NCBI GenBank assembly: GCA_947631365.1
Contig: CANRLB010000014.1
Location: 1-17,562, forward strand
DNA: 17,562 bases
DNA from: an uncultured Bacilli bacterium
GTDB lineage: Bacteria > Bacillota_I > Bacilli_A > RF39 > UBA660
Direction: 5' to 3'
Part shown: positions 1-6,142 of the stretch, in pieces
Numbering within the stretch: the first letter of the stretch is position 1
Layout of the letters: each line of letters opens with the position of its first letter
Notes under the pieces: generated by a model
What the model was told of the DNA's origin: nothing
The model's database searches: none
What the model saw: the letters and a program-made list of their open reading frames with translations, nothing else
Program-made: the position numbers and the translations under genes

Positions 1-30
1 TTTTGCCTTAAAAAATTATAATTATTATTT

Positions 31-81
31 GTTGTCAAGGTTCAAGATGAACGAGCTTACGCTCGACCTTGACAACATTTT
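31..81. repeat. Folded inverted repeat, terminator-like
   Basis: An 11-bp perfect inverted repeat (GTTGTCAAGGT at 31-41, ACCTTGACAAC at 66-76) encloses a second perfect hairpin, CGAGC-TTAC-GCTCG (52-65), and a minimal TCA-AGA-TGA hairpin (42-50). The predicted shape is therefore a three-way junction. It is about half G+C in very AT-rich flanks, and five Ts follow at 78-82. It could be the terminator of a gene left of the window or a dispersed palindromic element. No gene is seen in positions 1-180. Confidence 0.6.
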
Positions 82-180
82 TCTGTATTAAAAGCATTGC
101 AATACTTAATGTCATTTTATTATGTTTCTCTGAATTTTACTTTTTCAATTAATAATTTTTAAATTTTTTTAGATTTTTTG

Positions 181-209
181 TTGACAAAATGTTTCCACTG
201 GTGTAAAAT
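181..209 (+). promoter_or_regulatory. Sigma-A promoter of exported protein gene
   Basis: A perfect -35 box TTGACA (181-186) is followed by a 17-nt spacer and the -10 box TAAAAT (204-209). Transcription would begin near 216, about 22 nt before the ATG at 238. This argues against any translation start upstream of 216. Confidence 0.8.
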
Positions 210-237
210 ACCGAAACGGATTAGAGGGAGATTATTT

Positions 238-1269
238 ATGGAAAATTTAAAAAAATTATGGAATTTTATTCAAAATAGTGATACTTTCAAGAAATTAACG
301 AGTTTTGGGTTAGCTTTGTTAACTATTATTAATTGTGTATCAATATCTGCTAAAGCAAAAGAAGAAAATGATTCTTATATAGAAGAAAGTTATGAAACAA
401 CTGATGAAGATTTAACAAATACTAATGAAGAAGCAACAGATACAATTGAAGAAAATAAGGAATTGATATCTTATGATAAAATAAGAATTAATAGACAAGA
501 TATTTATGGTAAAGATGATTTATTTTCAATGCTTTCTAAAATTGTTGCCTTTTCAATGAAAATTAATGAGATTTATAATGAACATTTTGCCCCAAGAGAA
601 TTAACATTAATGGAAAAAGAAAAAATTGTAAGATATTTATTTGATGTGGAAGATGAAACTAAATGGAAAGAACTTGTTTGTGTAATTTTCGTAGAAGGAG
701 GGTGCAATAACCCTGATGAATCTTATAATGTTACTTCAACAGGACTACTTAGAATCACAACTAATTTATGGGTTAAATCATTAAGAACTAATGAATTATA
801 TAAAACATTTACTAATGGTCAATTTACAGCTTATAAAAACACTGCTTGTGGTTATTATACTTTATTTAATTTAAGTTTGGATGATCTTCGAAAATATCCA
901 GCTTATGAAGGTATTATAAATTGTTTATTCTCTGAAGTTCCAAGTCATGACTATAGTGAATTTAGATCAAAAGGAAGCAAAGTAGGTACGCAATTATGTG
1001 CTGGTGGAAATAAATATCTTCATAAGGTATCTCAAGATGATTTCATTCCTTTTGAAGATAGACCACAATATCAAAAGATTGATGAAATAATGCATGATCC
1101 AAGTAATGAATTATTTTCATTATTAATTGTTGTTGAATCTGGAAAAATGCCAATTTTAGATTATTATATTGAACAACAAAATGCTTTGATTGAAGCAGAA
1201 AAAGAAGAAAGTAGAGAAGCCATTCTAAAAAAAGCTTTAAAAAACAAACAAATTTATTTTAAATTTTAA
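238..1269 (+). CDS. Exported protein, possible lysozyme-like fold
   Basis: This is a 343-residue protein. The ATG at 238 is chosen because GAGGGAG (224-230) precedes it and the promoter lies at 181-209; the longer TTG-start frame would begin inside the promoter. Residues 1-40 look like a signal peptide: a basic N-terminus, a hydrophobic stretch at about 20-36, and a possible cut after SISAKA. An acidic, low-complexity linker follows (41-78). The conserved-looking core is about 120-280 and contains FVEGG (151-155), TSTGLLRI (166-173) and several Cys. The spacing of Glu153 and the TGLLRI segment recalls the catalytic-Glu and GLMQI motifs of lytic transglycosylases, but the match is weak. The C-terminus is a charged helix (315-342). 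No sorting signal is seen. A wall-lytic role is inference; the conservative label is exported protein of unknown function. Confidence 0.8.
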   Translation: MENLKKLWNFIQNSDTFKKLTSFGLALLTIINCVSISAKAKEENDSYIEESYETTDEDLTNTNEEATDTIEENKELISYDKIRINRQDIYGKDDLFSMLSKIVAFSMKINEIYNEHFAPRELTLMEKEKIVRYLFDVEDETKWKELVCVIFVEGGCNNPDESYNVTSTGLLRITTNLWVKSLRTNELYKTFTNGQFTAYKNTACGYYTLFNLSLDDLRKYPAYEGIINCLFSEVPSHDYSEFRSKGSKVGTQLCAGGNKYLHKVSQDDFIPFEDRPQYQKIDEIMHDPSNELFSLLIVVESGKMPILDYYIEQQNALIEAEKEESREAILKKALKNKQIYFKF

Positions 1270-1273
1270 TTTA

Positions 1274-1306
1274 AAGTACTTATTAGAAAATAATAAGTGC
1301 TTTTTT
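1274..1306 (+). terminator. Rho-independent terminator
   Basis: A 12-bp stem with one G-T pair (1274-1285 with 1291-1302) has the loop GAAAA, and a run of six Ts ends at 1306. It lies five bases after the stop of the exported protein gene. Confidence 0.85.
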
Positions 1307-1307
1307 A

Positions 1308-1342
1308 TTAACCAAAATAAATAACTTTTAATATACTATAAT
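1308..1342 (+). promoter_or_regulatory. Probable ABC operon promoter
   Basis: TTAACC (1308-1313) lies 18 nt before TATACT (1332-1337), and an overlapping consensus TATAAT sits at 1337-1342. The leader would be very short. The 52 bp between the upstream terminator and the start codon cannot hold a TPP riboswitch, and none of its conserved elements is seen. Confidence 0.5.
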
Positions 1343-1358
1343 TGTAAGGAGTGTTTAT

Positions 1359-2351
1359 GTGAAAAGAAATATTTTGTATTCTTTATTAGGAATAATACTT
1401 GTTATTTTAATAGGTTTATTAATAGGGTTATTTATTAATAAAAATAAAGCAACTGATAATTTAACAAAAGTTAAAGTAGCAGAAGTTACTCATAGTATTT
1501 TTTATGCTCCCTTTTATGTTGCTATAGAACAAGGATATTTTAAAGAAGAGGGTATAGAAATTGATTTATCACTTGTAAGTGGTAGTGATAATGTTGCAGC
1601 TTCTGTTTTATCAAATGATACGGAAATTGGTTTAGCTGGTCCTGAATCAGCAACTTATGTTTATTTAGGTAAAGAAAAAGATTATTTACAAGTTTTTGCT
1701 GGTTTAACTAAAAGAGATGGACAATTCATATTATCAAGAAATACTAAAGATTTTAAATGGACAGATTTAATTGGAAAAGAAATATTAATTGGAAGAAGTA
1801 CGGGAATGCCAGGATTGAGTTTTTTTAGAGCTTTAGATAATGAAGGTATAAAAAGAAGTGATGTTAAAATAAATACATCAATTGAATTTGCTGAGTTATC
1901 AGGGGCTTATCTTGCTGGTGAAGGCGATTATGTTAATTTATTTGAACCACTTGCTTCTAAGTTAGAACAAAATGGCAGTGGTTATGTTGTTACTAGTGTT
2001 GGTGCATCATCAGATCCTTTTCCTTATACAGCATTCTATGCTCGCAAAAGTTATATTCAAAATAATAAAGATTTATTAGTTAAATTTACTCATGCTATTA
2101 AAAAAGGAATGGATTTTACATTTGAAAATGATAGTCGAAAAGTTGCTGAAGCCATTAAAAATGAGTTTAGTGATACAAGTGTTGAAGACTTAGAAATTAT
2201 GATTGAAAGATATCGTACTTCAGATGTTTGGTTAACAAGCCCATTTGTTGAAGAAGAGTTTTTTAATACTTTAATTAACTTATTAGAGGAAAATGATTTA
2301 ATAAAAGAAAAAGTTTACTATAAAGATTTGGTAAATAATATGTATGAATAA
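1359..2351 (+). CDS. ABC transporter substrate-binding protein, NMT1/THI5-like
   Basis: This 330-residue protein starts at GTG, seven bases after AAGGAG (1346-1351). Residues 4-27 form a hydrophobic segment without a lipobox Cys, so it is probably held by an uncleaved N-terminal helix instead of a lipid. The segment from THSIFYAPFYVA to GYFKEEGI (44-67) is the typical opening of the NMT1/THI5/SsuA group of periplasmic-binding-like proteins, which bind pyrimidine thiamine precursors, riboflavin, sulfonates or nitrate. GLAGPES (about 92-98) and the GRSTGMPG region (about 146-153) also fit the two-lobed type II fold. It overlaps the ATPase gene by 8 nt and forms an importer with the next two genes. 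The substrate cannot be read from sequence; a thiamine precursor is a reasonable first guess because of the ThiY-like opening. Confidence 0.9.
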   Translation: MKRNILYSLLGIILVILIGLLIGLFINKNKATDNLTKVKVAEVTHSIFYAPFYVAIEQGYFKEEGIEIDLSLVSGSDNVAASVLSNDTEIGLAGPESATYVYLGKEKDYLQVFAGLTKRDGQFILSRNTKDFKWTDLIGKEILIGRSTGMPGLSFFRALDNEGIKRSDVKINTSIEFAELSGAYLAGEGDYVNLFEPLASKLEQNGSGYVVTSVGASSDPFPYTAFYARKSYIQNNKDLLVKFTHAIKKGMDFTFENDSRKVAEAIKNEFSDTSVEDLEIMIERYRTSDVWLTSPFVEEEFFNTLINLLEENDLIKEKVYYKDLVNNMYE

Positions 2352-3093
2352 TTTATTAGAAATAAATAATATTAGTAAAAATTATCATACTAAAAATGGT
2401 GAAATTGAAGCAATAAAAAATATTAGTTTTAAAATAAAAAAAGGAGAAATAATTTCTATTGTTGGCCCTAGTGGATGTGGTAAATCAACTTTGTTATCAA
2501 TAATATCAGAACTTGATCATGATTATTTTGGTAAAATAATAAAAGATAACAATTTAAAAATTGCTTATATGTTACAAAGTGATGCTCTTCTTCCTTGGTT
2601 AACAATTTATGAAAATGCTATTTTAGGTTTAAAAATTAAAAAAAGATTAGATAATGAGACTTTAGATTATGTTAATTATTTATTTGACTTTTATAATTTA
2701 AGTGAATTTAAGGAAAGTTATCCCAAAAACTTATCTGGGGGAATGAGGCAAAGAGTAGCATTAATTAGAACGCTAGCTTTAAAACCCGATTTACTTTTAT
2801 TAGATGAGCCATTTAGTGCTCTAGATCAACAATCAAGATTACTTATTAGTGATGATGTTTATAAAATAGTTAAAAAAGAAAAGAAAACAGTAATATTAGT
2901 AACTCATAATATTGAAGAAGCTGTTTCTTTTTCTGATAGAGTAATTGTTTTATCAAAAAGACCATCGCAAATTAAAAATATAATTAATATTAATTTTACT
3001 AATCAAGAATCTATTTATGAAAGAAGAAAAGAAAAATATTATCATCAATATTTTGATACTATTTGGAAGGATTTAGATATTAATGAGTCTTGA
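2344..3093 (+). CDS. ABC transporter ATP-binding protein, SsuB/TauB/ThiZ type
   Basis: A 249-residue ATPase that powers the importer from the cytoplasmic side. Walker A GPSGCGKST is at 41-49 and the Q-loop Gln78 lies in MLQSDALLPWLTIYEN. The signature LSGGMRQR is at 130-137, Walker B LLLLDEP at 150-156, and the H-loop His188 in VTHN. The LLPWLT segment after the Q-loop is characteristic of the nitrate/sulfonate/taurine/thiamine-precursor branch. Its ATG lies inside the end of the binding-protein gene (8-nt overlap) and its end overlaps the permease start by 11 nt, so all three are probably translationally coupled. The length is normal and all motifs are intact. Confidence 0.95.
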   Translation: MNNLLEINNISKNYHTKNGEIEAIKNISFKIKKGEIISIVGPSGCGKSTLLSIISELDHDYFGKIIKDNNLKIAYMLQSDALLPWLTIYENAILGLKIKKRLDNETLDYVNYLFDFYNLSEFKESYPKNLSGGMRQRVALIRTLALKPDLLLLDEPFSALDQQSRLLISDDVYKIVKKEKKTVILVTHNIEEAVSFSDRVIVLSKRPSQIKNIININFTNQESIYERRKEKYYHQYFDTIWKDLDINES

Positions 3094-3871
3094 TCAAAAA
3101 AAATATCTTCATAAATTACACATGAATAAAATTAAAGTTATAATTTGTCAAATATTTCTTATTGTTTCTTTTCTTTTTCTTTGGGAATATTTAGTAAATA
3201 AAGGAATTATTAGTTCATTTATTTATTCTAGTCCCTCAAGAGTAATTAAGACAATTAAAGAACTTATCGAAAGTCATAATTTTTTTAATCATATTTATAT
3301 TACTTTAAAAGAAGTGTTTATATCTTTTACTTTAGGAATATCTTTAGGATTTATTATTGCTCTTATTTTATATGAATTTAAATTCTTAGCTAAAGTAATA
3401 GATCCTTTTTTAACAATGCTTAATTCTCTTCCTAAAGTAGCTTTAGGTCCCCTTATTATAATTGCTTGTGGGGCCAATATTAAAAGTATTATTTTAATGG
3501 CTTTATTAATTAATTTAATCGTTAGTATTATTACTATTTATAATGGTTTTTTAGGTACTGATGAATATATATTAAAATTATTTAAAACACTAGGAGCTTC
3601 TCGATTCCAAATTTTAACTAAACTGGTTATTCCTAGTAGTTATCAAACAATTATTGCTTCATTTAAACTAGGAATTGCCCAAACTTTAATTGGGGTTATT
3701 ATGGGTGAATTCTTAGTTAGTAAGGAAGGAATAGGTTACTTAATTGTTTATGGTAAACAAGTATTTAATTTAAATTATGTTATGACAGGTATTATTCTTT
3801 TAGGTATAATTTCTTACATTTTATATAAATTAATAATTATTCTGGAGAATAAATTATTAAAACATTTATAA
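3083..3871 (+). CDS. ABC transporter permease, SsuC/ThiX type
   Basis: A 262-residue integral membrane protein of the BPD_transp_1 superfamily, forming the channel of the importer. Hydrophobic helices are seen at about 18-38, 76-97, 118-130, 134-154, 198-212 and 233-255. The EAA loop that contacts the ATPase is at about 164-185, around LFKTLGASRFQILTKLVIP. The chosen ATG overlaps the ATPase gene by 11 nt and has GGAAGGA (3065-3071) upstream, at longer than ideal spacing. An alternative ATG lies at 3122 (residue 14). It is the last gene of the operon; a strong terminator follows 17 nt later. Confidence 0.93.
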   Translation: MSLDQKKYLHKLHMNKIKVIICQIFLIVSFLFLWEYLVNKGIISSFIYSSPSRVIKTIKELIESHNFFNHIYITLKEVFISFTLGISLGFIIALILYEFKFLAKVIDPFLTMLNSLPKVALGPLIIIACGANIKSIILMALLINLIVSIITIYNGFLGTDEYILKLFKTLGASRFQILTKLVIPSSYQTIIASFKLGIAQTLIGVIMGEFLVSKEGIGYLIVYGKQVFNLNYVMTGIILLGIISYILYKLIIILENKLLKHL

Positions 3872-3888
3872 GAGTTTAATTCTTTATA

Positions 3889-3918
3889 AAAACTGTTAAA
3901 AATTATTAACAGTTTTTT
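3889..3918 (+). terminator. Terminator of the ABC operon
   Basis: An 11-bp perfect stem (AAAACTGTTAA at 3889-3899, TTAACAGTTTT at 3906-3916) has a six-base loop and runs into a T tract ending at 3918. Confidence 0.88.
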
Positions 3919-3950
3919 ATATTTATGATAATATATTTAAAGTGATTTAT

Positions 3951-4862
3951 ATGAATTTTCAAGAGCTTATTAAAAATATTTGTGAAGAAGAAAAAATTAA
4001 TTATAAACTAATTTCTGATGATTGGTGTTTTGTTATAGAAAAAGAAGGAATTACAAAATATATTATTGGTCGTTCATTTTCTTTAAATGATCAAGCAATT
4101 AGTCATATTATTGATGATAAATATGCTTTATATGAATTATGTAAATTATATAATTTACCAATTATTGAATATCATATTTTATTTAATCCAGAGACTAAAG
4201 AAGGTTTTAATACTCTTAATCTAGCTCATGAATATTTTGAAAAATTTAATAAAAATGTTGTTATTAAACCTAACATTGGAAGCGAGGGAGATAATGTATA
4301 TCATATAACTAAAATAGAAGAATTAGATTATTATTTGCATCAACTATTTTTAGATAAATACGCTGTATGTATTTGTCCCTACTATGAAATTAAAAATGAA
4401 TATCGCTTAGTTGTTTTAGATGGAGTAGTTAAATTAGTATTTAAAAAAGAAAGATTATTTGTAATTGGGGATGGACATAAAAGTAAAAAAGAATTATTAA
4501 TGTTAAAAAATCCTAATTATTTTCAAAATATTATTCTTGATAGTAGTTATGAGGAAATTTTACCTAAGGGGGAAAAATTTATTTATGATTGGCATTTTAA
4601 TTTAAGTAAAGGAGCTACTGCTTCACTTGTTAGTGATAAAAAATTAAAAAACAAATTAGAAAATATAGCTATTAGGGCAACTAAAAAAATAGGAGCTACT
4701 TTTGTTACTGTCGATATAATAGATTGTCATGATAAATTATATCTTATGGAAATTAATAGTAAAGTATGTATTAATAAAGTATGTAATTTTATCGATAAAG
4801 ATTATAAAATTGCGAAAAATATTTATAAAGAAGCAATTTTAAAAATGTTTGAAAATAATTGA
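3951..4862 (+). CDS. ATP-grasp ligase, cyanophycin/glutathione synthetase-like
   Basis: A 303-residue ATP-grasp protein starting at ATG 3951, with the weak Shine-Dalgarno AAAGTGA just upstream. An in-frame GTG at 3942 overlaps that site and is less likely. VIKPNIGSEGDNV (104-116) gives the ATP-binding Lys and glycine loop. EYRLVVLDG (150-158), FNLSKGATASLVSD (216-229), VDIID (254-258) and MEINS (266-270) match the order of metal and nucleotide motifs in the ATP-grasp domain of cyanophycin synthetase and GshF. Such enzymes join a carboxylate to an amine through an acyl phosphate. The N-terminal 60 residues are not recognised. There is no peptide-synthase or Mur-ligase partner domain and no neighbouring substrate enzyme, so the product is unknown. 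No terminator separates it from tRNA-Glu, so read-through is possible. Confidence 0.85.
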   Translation: MNFQELIKNICEEEKINYKLISDDWCFVIEKEGITKYIIGRSFSLNDQAISHIIDDKYALYELCKLYNLPIIEYHILFNPETKEGFNTLNLAHEYFEKFNKNVVIKPNIGSEGDNVYHITKIEELDYYLHQLFLDKYAVCICPYYEIKNEYRLVVLDGVVKLVFKKERLFVIGDGHKSKKELLMLKNPNYFQNIILDSSYEEILPKGEKFIYDWHFNLSKGATASLVSDKKLKNKLENIAIRATKKIGATFVTVDIIDCHDKLYLMEINSKVCINKVCNFIDKDYKIAKNIYKEAILKMFENN

Positions 4863-4902
4863 TTTAATAACTTTCTTATGATAAACTTATATTTAGTCAT
4901 TT

Positions 4903-4979
4903 AGCCCGTTGGTGAAGTGGCTTAACACACTACGTTCTCAGCGTAGCATTCACGGGTTCGAACCCCGTACGGGTTACCA
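4903..4979 (+). tRNA. tRNA-Glu (anticodon CTC)
   Basis: A full cloverleaf can be drawn. The acceptor stem starts with A1 (AGCCCGT with ACGGGTT, including one G-U pair). The D stem is GTG/CAC, and the anticodon stem CTACG/CGTAG carries the seven-base loop TTCTCAG. The T stem is ACGGG/CCCGT with loop TTCGAAC, and CCA is encoded (4977-4979). The anticodon reads CTC (codon GAG). The backbone resembles Firmicutes tRNA-Glu. The A1-U72 first pair is unusual for that tRNA. Confidence 0.93.
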
Positions 4980-4987
4980 AAAAAATT

Positions 4988-5010
4988 ACCATCATTTTGA
5001 TGGTTTTTTT
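4988..5010 (+). terminator. Terminator after tRNA-Glu
   Basis: A 7-bp stem (ACCATCA at 4988-4994, TGATGGT at 4998-5004) has a TTT loop and seven Ts ending at 5010. Confidence 0.85.
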
Positions 5011-5021
5011 AAAATTATCAT

Positions 5022-5056
5022 TTGTCAAAAATTTTTGATAGAAATTATACTATAAT
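5022..5056 (+). promoter_or_regulatory. Probable promoter of membrane XRE regulator
   Basis: TTGTCA (5022-5027) is followed after 18 nt by TATACT (5046-5051), which abuts a TATAAT (5051-5056). The tandem -10 arrangement is the same as before the ABC operon. Confidence 0.55.
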
Positions 5057-5083
5057 TTTTATAAAATGACATTAGGTGGAAAT

Positions 5084-6106
5084 ATGAATGTTGGAAATAA
5101 AATAACTAATTTAAGAAAAGAAAATAATTTAACGCAAGAAGATTTAGCTGAAATTTTAAATGTTTCAAGACAAACGATTTCTAATTGGGAAAATGGTAAA
5201 AGTTATCCTGATATTGCTACTTTAATTTTAATTAGTGATCAATTTAAAATTTCTTTAGATGATTTATTAAAAGATCAAAAAATGGTTAAAGTAATTGATA
5301 AAATGATTAAAAGAAATACTACTTTAAAATTTACTTGTTTTATTATCTTTCTTATAACTATTATTTTTACTGTTTCAGTATATGTTGCTAAAAAAGTTAG
5401 TCCTTATTCTAAAAATAATTATGTTTTTTCATCTTCATTAACTCTTGATGACGTAGTAGGTGATGATGGCCTTATTATGTCTATTAGAAGTGATAGATTA
5501 TTTCATCAATGTATAACTCCTTATTTAGAAATTTATAATAATGGAACTTATAAATTATATGATACTCATATTCAAATTATTAGTAAAGAGCATACATATG
5601 CACTTACTAATATAATTTGGGATAACCCTAAAATAGGCATATATAATGATAATATTTTAAATATTTTAAAAAATATTAAAGAAAGAAGTAGTGATGAATA
5701 TATAATTTTTCTTGGTAATCATGAAAAGTCGTATAATACTGATTTAGATAATCAAGAATTAATAAATTTTTTAAATAAATATAACATTGATTTAAATAAA
5801 TGTGCTGATTATATAAATGTTGAATATCAAAATGGGATGTATCATTTAATAGATAATATTTATTCAACTGAACCAGATCCCCAATTTATGCATGAAGGAG
5901 AATTATTATCAATTGTTAGTTTTTTAAAAAATTCTAATTGTACATATGAATGTTTATTTAATTATGAAAAACCACTTGAAGTAAAAGATAATATAAAAAT
6001 ATATAGTTATGATGTCTTAGATGATAAATATTATTTAGTAAAGTGTGGTAATATTTATTTAGGCAAAGAAAAAGAAGAATTAATTAAAAAATGTGATATA
6101 AATTAA
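5084..6106 (+). CDS. Membrane-anchored XRE-family regulator
   Basis: A 340-residue protein from the ATG at 5084. AGGTGG (5074-5079) precedes that codon, and the protein then begins MNVGNKITNLRKE as in HTH_3 proteins; an in-frame ATG at 5066 is less likely. Residues 6-62 are a cro/C1-type helix-turn-helix (LTQEDLAEILNVSRQTISNWENG). A basic linker follows, then a single transmembrane helix at about 82-101. About 240 residues come after it and should lie outside the cell; I do not recognise this domain. The layout suggests a one-component membrane regulator or sensor whose external part senses a ligand or envelope state. It stands alone and is convergent with typA. Confidence 0.88.
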   Translation: MNVGNKITNLRKENNLTQEDLAEILNVSRQTISNWENGKSYPDIATLILISDQFKISLDDLLKDQKMVKVIDKMIKRNTTLKFTCFIIFLITIIFTVSVYVAKKVSPYSKNNYVFSSSLTLDDVVGDDGLIMSIRSDRLFHQCITPYLEIYNNGTYKLYDTHIQIISKEHTYALTNIIWDNPKIGIYNDNILNILKNIKERSSDEYIIFLGNHEKSYNTDLDNQELINFLNKYNIDLNKCADYINVEYQNGMYHLIDNIYSTEPDPQFMHEGELLSIVSFLKNSNCTYECLFNYEKPLEVKDNIKIYSYDVLDDKYYLVKCGNIYLGKEKEELIKKCDIN

Positions 6107-6142
6107 AAAAGCAGTTGCTATTTTTTAGCATCTGCCTTTTTT
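6105..6142. terminator. Bidirectional terminator between convergent genes
   Basis: The stem pairs 6111-6120 with 6126-6135, with one internal T-T mismatch, and has a T5 loop. Six As lie on the left and six Ts on the right, so it can work for both strands. It overlaps the last codons of typA. Confidence 0.8.

Noticed and set aside
211..219. CCGAAACGG dyad at the start of the first transcript as an operator
   Set aside because: The arms are only three bases; this can easily occur by chance.
178..237. Upstream TTG start adding 20 residues to the first exported protein
   Set aside because: The sigma-A promoter at 181-209 lies inside this extension, and the ATG at 238 has a strong ribosome binding site and a clean signal peptide.
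1307..1358. TPP or other riboswitch before the ABC operon
   Set aside because: Only 52 bp are available and no conserved riboswitch elements are visible.
3082..3093. TGA as a tryptophan codon (Mycoplasma code)
   Set aside because: TGA ends the ATPase and ATP-grasp genes at sensible positions, and TGG encodes Trp in all genes seen.
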